Below are positions 1 through 6,753 of a DNA stretch of 23,216 nt, piece by piece. The notes under the pieces were generated by a model. The model was not told the origin of the DNA, did no database searches, and was given only the letters and a program-made list of their open reading frames with translations. The stretch comes from JBLHLB01 sp047618505 (GTDB taxonomy: Bacteria; Planctomycetota; UBA1135; GCA-002686595), in NCBI GenBank assembly GCA_047618505.1, contig JBLHLB010000024.1, forward strand, positions 1-23,216. Reading direction: 5' to 3'. The translations under genes were made by a program, and so were the position numbers. How positions within the stretch are numbered: the stretch's first letter is position 1; the number at the start of each line of letters is the position of its first letter.

Positions 1-66
1 CCTCTGCACGGCTCCGGAGGACCTTCACCTCTTGACCAACCTCGACTCCGATCACATACCGCTCCC

Positions 67-1539
67 ATGGCAAAGCACCCCATCACTTCCCGGGCCGACG
101 ATTACGCCCAGTGGTACCAAGACGTCATCGCCCAGGCCGAACTGGCCGAGCCCGCCGGTGTCGTACGTGGCTGCATGGTCATCCGGCCCCATGGCTACGC
201 GATCTGGGAGAAGATGCAGGCGGACCTGGATCGGCGCTTCAAGGCCACCGGGCACAAGAACGCAGCCTTTCCCATGCTGATTCCCAAGAGCTTCCTCGAG
301 AAGGAAGCGGAGCACGTGGAAGGCTTTGCTCCGGAACTCGCCGTGGTTACCCACGCCGGCGGGAAGGAGCTGGAGGAGCCTTATGTCATCCGGCCCACGT
401 CCGAGACGATCATTGGTCACTTCTTTTCGAGGTGGATCGACTCGCACCGTGACCTGCCGATGCTGATCAACCAGTGGTGTAATGTCATGCGTTGGGAATT
501 GCGCACGCGCATGTTCCTGCGCACGAGTGAGTTTCTTTGGCAGGAGGGTCACACGGCCCACGCAACCCACGACGAGTCCTGGGAAGAAGTCCTACGGATG
601 CTCAACGTCTACCGCGATTTCTGCCAAGACGTCATGGCCATGCCGGTCATTCGCGGTATCAAGACCGAGCACGAGCGCTTCGCCGGCGCGGTCGAAACGA
701 CTTGCATCGAAGCTATGATGCAAGACGGTAAGGCGCTCCAGGCGGGCACCAGCCACGACCTGGGCCAAAACTTCGGCAAGGCCTTCGACGTCAGCTTTCA
801 GAACGAAAGCGGCGAGCGCGAATTCGTCTGGCAGACTTCCTGGGGGGTCTCAACGCGGCTCGTGGGCGCGCTGATCATGTCTCACTCCGATGATGACGGT
901 CTGGTTGTGCCGCCCAAATTGGCGCCGATCCATGTCGCCATCGTCCCGATCTTCAAGACCGATGAAGAGCGTGCCGCCGTCTTCGAAGCGGCCGATCGCA
1001 TCGCGGACGAACTGCGCGACGATGACTTGACCGTCGAAGTCGACAAGCGCGAAGGCATGCGCCCCGGCGCGAAGTACTTCGATTGGGAACGCAAAGGCGT
1101 GCCCCTGCGCATCGAGATCGGGCCGCGCGACCTGGCGGAGTCCAGCGTTATGGTGAAGATGCGCCTTGGGGAGCTCGACGAACGCGGGCGCGCGCTCAAG
1201 GAGAAGCTCCCCATGGCAGGCATCGGCATCGCCGTTGGAAAACGACTCGACGACTTCCAGACATACCTCTTCGACCGTGCAGCCAAGCGTCAGGCCGAGA
1301 ACACCGTCTTCGTAGACACCTGGGATGAATTCACCCAAGTCTTCTCCGAGACGGAGTCCAAGTTCGTCTGGGCACACTGGGACGGCACGAAGGAGACTGA
1401 GCTCGCGATCAAGGACGCGACGAAGGCAACCATTCGCTGCACCCCGCTCTTCGGCGACGGGCCGGAAGCGGAAGACGGTTTGTGCATCAAGACTGGAATG
1501 AAAAGCGCCCAGCGCGTGCTCTTCGCCCGCAACTACTAG
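67..1539 (+). CDS. proS: Prolyl-tRNA synthetase, archaeal/eukaryotic-like (type 3)
   Basis: Class II aminoacyl-tRNA synthetase that attaches proline to tRNA(Pro) in the cytoplasm. The 490-aa length and absence of the large editing insertion between motifs 2 and 3 fit the type-3 form rather than the longer E. coli-type enzyme. Motif 2 is visible around residues 140-165 (RWELRTRMFLRTSEF, then WQEGHTAH). The proline-pocket segment GTSHDLGQNF follows, and motif 3 is in the GALIMSHSDDDGLVVPPKLAP area, with an anticodon-binding domain after it. The protein ends in a C-terminal tyrosine (ARNY), a hallmark of this type. Only two cysteines (in TIRC and LCIKTG) remain where type-3 enzymes usually have a four-Cys zinc site, so zinc is probably not bound. 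The ATG at 67 fits the usual family N-terminus. Identification is very secure; the zinc loss is inferred from the pattern. Confidence 0.97.
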   Translation: MAKHPITSRADDYAQWYQDVIAQAELAEPAGVVRGCMVIRPHGYAIWEKMQADLDRRFKATGHKNAAFPMLIPKSFLEKEAEHVEGFAPELAVVTHAGGKELEEPYVIRPTSETIIGHFFSRWIDSHRDLPMLINQWCNVMRWELRTRMFLRTSEFLWQEGHTAHATHDESWEEVLRMLNVYRDFCQDVMAMPVIRGIKTEHERFAGAVETTCIEAMMQDGKALQAGTSHDLGQNFGKAFDVSFQNESGEREFVWQTSWGVSTRLVGALIMSHSDDDGLVVPPKLAPIHVAIVPIFKTDEERAAVFEAADRIADELRDDDLTVEVDKREGMRPGAKYFDWERKGVPLRIEIGPRDLAESSVMVKMRLGELDERGRALKEKLPMAGIGIAVGKRLDDFQTYLFDRAAKRQAENTVFVDTWDEFTQVFSETESKFVWAHWDGTKETELAIKDATKATIRCTPLFGDGPEAEDGLCIKTGMKSAQRVLFARNY

Positions 1540-1547
1540 CCCCCACC

Positions 1548-1577
1548 CCGCCCAAGTAGGTGCGCTTACTTGGGCGG
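1548..1577. terminator. Bidirectional hairpin between convergent genes
   Basis: A perfect inverted repeat has 11-bp arms (CCGCCCAAGTA at 1548-1558, TACTTGGGCGG at 1567-1577) and an 8-nt loop. It lies 9 nt after the proS stop. It also overlaps the stop and last codons of the TPR gene on the other strand, so it could end transcripts from both sides. Neither side has a T-run, so it would be a U-poor terminator or an RNA 3'-end stabiliser. Confidence 0.6.
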
Positions 1578-3767
1578 CGGGAAGCGCAGGCGAAAGGCCT
1601 CATAGGCATCGTCGTTGCGCAACTTGGGACCCAGGTCAGGGTCCCCGTAGAACGAGTCGGTCGCGTAGTCGAAACGGTTGATGCACACCATCAGGGCAAT
1701 GATGGCCTGCTTGTGCTTGTCCTGGGCGGCATAGGCGATCGCCTCAAGGAGCGGATCGCCGTCCCGTTGGGTGGAACGACGGGCTTCGACTTCGGCCAGG
1801 GAGAAGTCACCGGTTCGCATTGCCGCCACAACGAACATGCGTTCGATGGGTACAAGCAACGCCTCGTTGCGGTCAAGGCGCTCCCAGGTGCTTCCAAACA
1901 GATCCAGGGCGCCGCTGTAATCCGCCAACCAGAAGGCGCGCACACCCTCTAGGGCAGGCAGTCGTAGGTCTTGGGGGTCATCGGCGCGGCGAGCCTTGAG
2001 AAGTTGCTCCAGGAGAACTGCGTCCGTGCTCTCCAGGGCGTGTTGACACAGCTGACTAAACGTCAGCTCGTGGGGCTCTATCTCCCGGTAGGCCTTGAGC
2101 GCCTCACCGTTCTCCACCCGTGCCCGCACGAGATTCCAGCGGTAGACCTCGCGAGTTTCAGCGTCCCTCGCGTTGAGCAAGCCCTCTTCGAAGCGCAGGG
2201 CGGCCGCGTGCAAGTTGCCCTGGGTGCGGAGGATTTCGCCGCGATAATAGGGCAGCCAGGGATCGTCTGGGAAGCGCAGCTCGTGCCGCATGGCGAGCTC
2301 CTCAACTTCCTTCGGTTGCCCGACTTCTAGGAAGTAGCTGCAGAGGAGATCGAAGACGAAGGGGCTGTCCGGCGCTTGCTCGTAGGCCTCCATTGGGACA
2401 CCGAGCATCACACAGGCGTCGGCGTACTGTTGGACGTAGTAGCGCAGCTCCGCGGGGTCGGCCACCTTGGGGAAAGCGTTACGCAGGAGATCCGCGGCGA
2501 TGCGCAACTCGCCACGCTGGATCAGAAGTGTCGCTTCGTAGTAGTCGCCGTTTGGATCCGTGGGCGCGATGTTACGCAGCTCGTGAATCAGGGACTCCAC
2601 GTCCTCAAGATCGCCACTGCCGAGTAGGTCGAGAACCAGGGGCTCAAACCACTCCGCCGGGTTATCGAGCCGGCGGAACTGCTCGCGTAGCTCCTGGCTT
2701 CCGGATTGGTCGAGGGCGCGGGCTAGACCAAGGAGGTTGTCCACGTTGTTCGGATCAATCGCGAGACCGGCGCGGAAGGCATCAGCAGCCTTCTCGCGTC
2801 GCCCCAGGGCCGCCTGAGACTTGCCTTCGATGAAACGCAGGTCGGCGCCGCAGGGCAGAAGTTTCCTGTACTCCTCAACGGCATAGATTGCCGACTGCCA
2901 CTCGGAGCGCTGCGCGTGCATGAGGGCCTTCGCGTGGAAGACCATAGGCACATCCGGGATCTCGGCGGCGGCTTCTTCGAGCCAACGCTTGGAAGCTTGA
3001 AGTCGATCTTCCGAGAGAGCTGCTTGGCCGCGCAGGAGGTGAATCGTGCCGTCCATGACGCTCGGGAATTTTGTGCTCTCAAGGACCTGGAGGGACCATC
3101 TAACGGCCTCGGCATCTCCGCGTCCTAGGGCATCTGTCCCCCGCAGAATGTCATCGATCGCATGGGTCCAGGCGGGTGCGTCATCCACTGCTGCGAAGGT
3201 GCGGGCGGCATACCAGGAGAGGGCTGCGCCACTGGCGAGGTCGATCCGCTCGACCACATGCCATTGATCCTCGCGCTCCTTAAAGATCCAGCGCTGATGC
3301 TTCACCTCTAGTTCCCCATCCGTGTCCAGGATCGAACGCGTCGTCAGGCGCACTCCATCCGTTTCTGTATCGACCTGGGTCTCCAACACCTCAATCGTCG
3401 TCCAGGGCGCGTGCTGCGCGCGGGTCAGCCCGGACAGCAGCTCCTCGGAGAACCTCAGAATCAGCACGGGATCCGCCAGGGCATCGAGCGGCGCCAGGGC
3501 GTGACTACGGCGGTGCACGGCGCGGACGTCGAGGATCTCGCCCAGGCCCTGGGCATCGCCCGTCTCCACGGCTAGGCGCCACGCTTCCAATCTCTGCTCC
3601 AAATCCAGGAGCATGTCCTGTCCGACATAGCGCTCTGGGCTTACCGCCTCCTCAACGATCTCCTCTTCTTCCTGTTGGACCTCCCCACTCACAACCGGCG
3701 GCAGTGCCAGAAGAAGCACAAGCCCGGTGGCAATAGATCGAATTGGAGAGTGAAGAAAGGGAAGCAT
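1566..3767 (-). CDS. Secreted TPR-repeat protein with NTF2-like N-terminal region
   Basis: Protein of 733 aa with no assignable catalytic role. The chosen ATG at 3767 gives a classical signal peptide: a basic start (HSPIRS), a hydrophobic core (ATGLVLLLALPPVV) and a likely cleavage after VSG. An in-frame TTG 60 nt upstream would bury this signal, so I reject it. An acidic stretch (QQEEEEIVEE) follows. Residues of about 40-180 look like an NTF2/SnoaL-like fold: LEAWRLAVETGDAQGL at the start and a strand-rich end containing KHQRWIFKEREDQWHVVERI. The rest is a long alpha-solenoid of TPR-like units, for example AADAFRAGLAIDPNNVDNLLGLAR. TPR arrays bind proteins, so a periplasmic or surface scaffold is likely. 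It lies 215 bp downstream of the zinc-ribbon gene on the same strand. Gene and export are fairly sure; function is unknown. Confidence 0.85.
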   Translation of the reverse strand: MLPFLHSPIRSIATGLVLLLALPPVVSGEVQQEEEEIVEEAVSPERYVGQDMLLDLEQRLEAWRLAVETGDAQGLGEILDVRAVHRRSHALAPLDALADPVLILRFSEELLSGLTRAQHAPWTTIEVLETQVDTETDGVRLTTRSILDTDGELEVKHQRWIFKEREDQWHVVERIDLASGAALSWYAARTFAAVDDAPAWTHAIDDILRGTDALGRGDAEAVRWSLQVLESTKFPSVMDGTIHLLRGQAALSEDRLQASKRWLEEAAAEIPDVPMVFHAKALMHAQRSEWQSAIYAVEEYRKLLPCGADLRFIEGKSQAALGRREKAADAFRAGLAIDPNNVDNLLGLARALDQSGSQELREQFRRLDNPAEWFEPLVLDLLGSGDLEDVESLIHELRNIAPTDPNGDYYEATLLIQRGELRIAADLLRNAFPKVADPAELRYYVQQYADACVMLGVPMEAYEQAPDSPFVFDLLCSYFLEVGQPKEVEELAMRHELRFPDDPWLPYYRGEILRTQGNLHAAALRFEEGLLNARDAETREVYRWNLVRARVENGEALKAYREIEPHELTFSQLCQHALESTDAVLLEQLLKARRADDPQDLRLPALEGVRAFWLADYSGALDLFGSTWERLDRNEALLVPIERMFVVAAMRTGDFSLAEVEARRSTQRDGDPLLEAIAYAAQDKHKQAIIALMVCINRFDYATDSFYGDPDLGPKLRNDDAYEAFRLRFPPPK

Positions 3768-3982
3768 CGAACGGGGGTTGAGGCTTGCCTTGCCTTTGAG
3801 CGAAGTTGCTCTGGGCCTGATAAGCAAAGCGCTTTGACTGCTTATGAGGCTGCAGTGAGGGACGCCGTAACTCTTTCTCGGATGGCCCGCTCATGCGTCT
3901 GGAGACGAATAGAAAGTCCTGCGGAAAGACCTGAGGTGCCAGTCTCCGCCCCCCCATCTTTGCCACCCTCGCCGCTCGGAAA

Positions 3983-5224
3983 CTAGCTCGCCAGGGCTGC
4001 CGCACCAGCGAAGGCTGGGATGGCGAACAGGAAAAAAAGGACCACTGCGATGATCAATAGGACCAATCCCGCGATCTTCAGGAAGGAATAGGGCGCATCC
4101 CCCACCACGCGGCCCGTTTGGCCGTTGACCAGCGCCGTGTAAGTTTTTCCACCCAGGTTGTATTGCATGCTCCAGATCGGGAGGAGGATGTGCTTCCAGC
4201 GGATGTCGCGCACCCGGTTACTCACGCGCAGGTTGCGCTGGGTGTCCCCCGGAACGTCGCTGGAGCAGCGCGATCGCTGGATCTCCTCGACGCGATCCTG
4301 GGCCAGTTCCCACCCGGCTTCGAGGTCAAGCTCGTACTCCTCTGCGCGCCAACCGGCCAGATACTCCGGGCGGTAGGGCACTAGGGCCGAGGTCTCGAAG
4401 TCCCCCAGTCGATCCAGGGATTTCCGAGGGAGGCCCTTGGATGCGGGTACTAGCAGGTCGTCGAAGCTGTCGTCGCGCTCGCCCCAGGCCGGACTCCAGC
4501 GTGTCCGGCGCTCCTGGCGCATCTGCACCTGGGGCTTGCCGTTCACCATCACAGTGTGAGGAACGCTGACGTAGTAGTAGGTGCCCGAGTCCGCCGACCA
4601 ATCGGAGTGCACACCACAATCAAAGGTCCAGAAGGGAACGTAGATCCCGGTGGCTCGCACGGCTTTGGTGGTCTTCAGTGCGCTGGGCCGGAACCAGAGT
4701 CGGGCTGCCCAGCTATGGAACTGCTGCTGCACCTCTTTGCGCGTAAGGTCCAGGGGGATAAGCGACTCGGGCCGCAGGGCGTTGCGATTCGCCTCCTGGG
4801 ACAGGACGCTGGAGGATCCACAGTAGACGCAATCCTCGGAGGTTGAGGATTCGTCGAAGGAGACCTTCGCACCACAGTTCTTGCAGTTCGAAACAAGCAG
4901 CTCAGCCCCGAAGCCGCGTGCGGAGGAATCAGTGGCCGACAGGGCTCGCTCCAGGACGAGGCCTTCACCGCGCGGCACGGGCACGACGCTTCCGCAGTAC
5001 TCGCAGGAGAGCGCGTCCACCTCCGGATCCCAAGTCATGGGCGCGCCGCAGTTTGTGCAACGGAAGTCAACCTGCTGACTTTCGGCCTGGCCAAACCCCT
5101 GGTCAGTCTCTTGGCCGACCCCTTGGATAGCCTCCTCGGATCCACTGCTCGCGGGAAAATCGGGCGGGGTCTTTGTCACAGGTCGGCGGGTCTGGGGATG
5201 GATTCTGGGAATGGAACGGGTCAA
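3983..5224 (-). CDS. Double zinc-ribbon protein with C-terminal membrane helix, YdjG-like
   Basis: Numbering from the upstream TTG, two CxxC...CxxC zinc ribbons are visible: Cys56/59/74/77 and Cys114/117/132/135. A conserved middle domain follows, with IYVPFWTFDCG, DDLLVPASKGLPR, YLAGWRAEEYELDLEAGW, VPGDTQRNLRV and LPIWSMQYNLGGKTYTALVNGQTG. The protein ends in one hydrophobic helix at about 381-405. This family is often mislabelled as a primosomal or helicase protein, but no helicase motifs are present. B. subtilis YdjG, an adaptor that with YdjH and YdjI brings PspA to the membrane, has the same ribbon-plus-membrane-helix plan. The divergent neighbour is an SPFH protein like YdjI, which strengthens the comparison. 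The start is uncertain: TTG at 5224 or GTG at 5179, neither with a good ribosome site. Neither choice affects the ribbons. Confidence 0.85.
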   Translation of the reverse strand: MTRSIPRIHPQTRRPVTKTPPDFPASSGSEEAIQGVGQETDQGFGQAESQQVDFRCTNCGAPMTWDPEVDALSCEYCGSVVPVPRGEGLVLERALSATDSSARGFGAELLVSNCKNCGAKVSFDESSTSEDCVYCGSSSVLSQEANRNALRPESLIPLDLTRKEVQQQFHSWAARLWFRPSALKTTKAVRATGIYVPFWTFDCGVHSDWSADSGTYYYVSVPHTVMVNGKPQVQMRQERRTRWSPAWGERDDSFDDLLVPASKGLPRKSLDRLGDFETSALVPYRPEYLAGWRAEEYELDLEAGWELAQDRVEEIQRSRCSSDVPGDTQRNLRVSNRVRDIRWKHILLPIWSMQYNLGGKTYTALVNGQTGRVVGDAPYSFLKIAGLVLLIIAVVLFFLFAIPAFAGAAALAS

Positions 5225-5377
5225 ACCGAGGCGCGGCCCAGGTCAGTCAGTTGCCGACATTCTGGCGAATTGGCTGCAATACGCCTATCTTGCGAAGGTA
5301 TACGTCCTCCGCTGGTTCGCCTTCAAAGTCTAGGCGCGGGTTCTGTTGCCCGCCTGACCAGCCCCCCACACCATACC

Positions 5378-5394
5378 GGAGGCCATTGGCCTCC
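5378..5394. promoter_or_regulatory. Perfect palindrome upstream of the SPFH gene
   Basis: GGAGGCCATTGGCCTCC has two perfect 8-bp arms around one central base. It ends 23 nt before the ATG at 5418, in the intergenic region between the divergent zinc-ribbon and SPFH genes. It could be an operator for a dimeric regulator of one or both genes, or a small hairpin in the leader RNA. No adjacent T-run suggests a terminator. Confidence 0.45.
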
Positions 5395-5417
5395 CTATCG
5401 CAGTAGAGGAAGAGCCC

Positions 5418-6557
5418 ATGGGTTTGGTCGATTGGTTTAAGCGCGGCGTAGGCGAGATGATGATCGCCCGCCCGGACGATGCGAAGTCCCAGGTCGTTTG
5501 GAAGCACCCGGACCGGACAATCCCCATGAAGTCACAGCTCACGGTTGAGGCCGATGAGAAGGCGGTCTTTTTCCGAGACGGCAAAGTGGTCGCCACCCTA
5601 GCCGCCGGGCGCCACACCCTCGATGCCAGCAACCTGCCCTTCCTATCGGACCTGGTCGACAGCTTCACCGGTGGGAACGTTTTCATCACCGAGGTGTTCT
5701 TCGTCAGCATCCGCGAACACACCGGCATCAAGTTCGGCGGTCGCGTCGGTCACCTGGAGGACCCGAAGAGCGGCATTCCCGTGGAGACGATGGTGCACGG
5801 CAAGTTCTCGTTCAAGGTAGACGATCCCGAAGCTCTGATCGTCGGGCTGGTGGGCATGGGCCGCGCTGAGTCCTACACGGTGCGCTCCTGGATGAAAGAG
5901 CAAGTGCTCAAGGTCATCCGTGACCGCATCGGCGAGCTACTCGTGAAAAACAAGTGGCCACTCCTGGATGTGACTTCCGGCGCCTACACCGAGGAAGTGG
6001 AGACCGACGTCCTGAACGGCATGGACGTACACGTCGGATCCTACGGCGTGCAGATCGTACGCCTCGGCAACTTCGTCATCGACATCGATGAAGAGGACGG
6101 CGACAACCTCAAGCGGCTCTACACCGACGCAGCCTACCTGCGCACGGTCGGGGGAGTCGGCGCCTACAAGGACTTCGCGGCCGGCAAAGCGATGATGGGA
6201 GCGGGCGAAGGCATGGCTAAGGGCGGCGGCGGCAGCGGTGGAGGCGGAGGTGATGGAGGCATGATGGCTGGCGCAAGCCTCGGCATCGGACTCGGCATGG
6301 CCCAAATGATCGTGCGTGACCAGCAAGGCGGATCTGCCCTGGTCCCCGCGGTTGCCGGCGTGGTCTGTGGCTCTTGCATGGCCAGCGTGCCCCCGGGCAA
6401 GTTCTGCTCGGGCTGCGGCGGCTCCTTAAAGAAGAAAGAAGAGGGGAAGGAAACGCCCGGAGAGGCTCGTACGCCCGCCTTTTGCGTTTCCTGCGGATCC
6501 CCCTATGCAGCCGATGCTCGCTTTTGCGGACAATGCGGCACCTCTCGAACTGAGTGA
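5418..6557 (+). CDS. SPFH-domain protein with C-terminal zinc ribbons, YdjI-like
   Basis: Protein of 379 aa. Residues of about 1-260 form an SPFH (band-7-like) domain of the 'virion core protein-like' group: MGLVDWFKRGVGEMM, then VWKHPDRTIPMKSQLTVEADEKAVFFRDGK segments and the FSFKVDDPEALIVGLVG region. A Gly-rich linker (GGGGSGGGGGDGG) and a small hydrophobic patch follow. Two zinc ribbons close the protein: Cys317/320/330/333 and Cys356/359/370/373. SPFH proteins oligomerise at membranes and mark microdomains. The B. subtilis homologue YdjI works with YdjG in membrane stress and PspA recruitment. The ATG is supported by a good ribosome site, AGAGGA at 5405-5410, 7 nt away. No PspA or TPM-domain (YdjH) gene is visible nearby. 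The family call is secure; the role is inferred. Confidence 0.92.
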   Translation: MGLVDWFKRGVGEMMIARPDDAKSQVVWKHPDRTIPMKSQLTVEADEKAVFFRDGKVVATLAAGRHTLDASNLPFLSDLVDSFTGGNVFITEVFFVSIREHTGIKFGGRVGHLEDPKSGIPVETMVHGKFSFKVDDPEALIVGLVGMGRAESYTVRSWMKEQVLKVIRDRIGELLVKNKWPLLDVTSGAYTEEVETDVLNGMDVHVGSYGVQIVRLGNFVIDIDEEDGDNLKRLYTDAAYLRTVGGVGAYKDFAAGKAMMGAGEGMAKGGGGSGGGGGDGGMMAGASLGIGLGMAQMIVRDQQGGSALVPAVAGVVCGSCMASVPPGKFCSGCGGSLKKKEEGKETPGEARTPAFCVSCGSPYAADARFCGQCGTSRTE

Positions 6558-6652
6558 CGGCCCCGAGGGGGATCGCGCCCTACCCCCGCTGCCCACGCCG
6601 TCCGGCGCCCTGGGCACAAGGAAGCCAGTCAGTCACCCCCACGCACGCTATC

Positions 6653-6671
6653 TTCCCAAGCCCCCTGGGAA
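6653..6671 (+). terminator. Short hairpin after the SPFH gene
   Basis: TTCCCA (6653-6658) and TGGGAA (6666-6671) form a 6-bp stem with a 7-nt loop, about 95 nt after the SPFH stop. Only an A-rich stretch follows, not a T-run. It is weak support for transcript termination before the next gene; the rest of the 196-bp gap shows nothing else clear. Confidence 0.25.
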
Positions 6672-6753
6672 AATACTTCAGGCCCAGAGCCCATTAGGTC
6701 GAACCACGGCAAATGGGTATTGAGCCGAATTCCTGACCACCAACTGCATCCAG

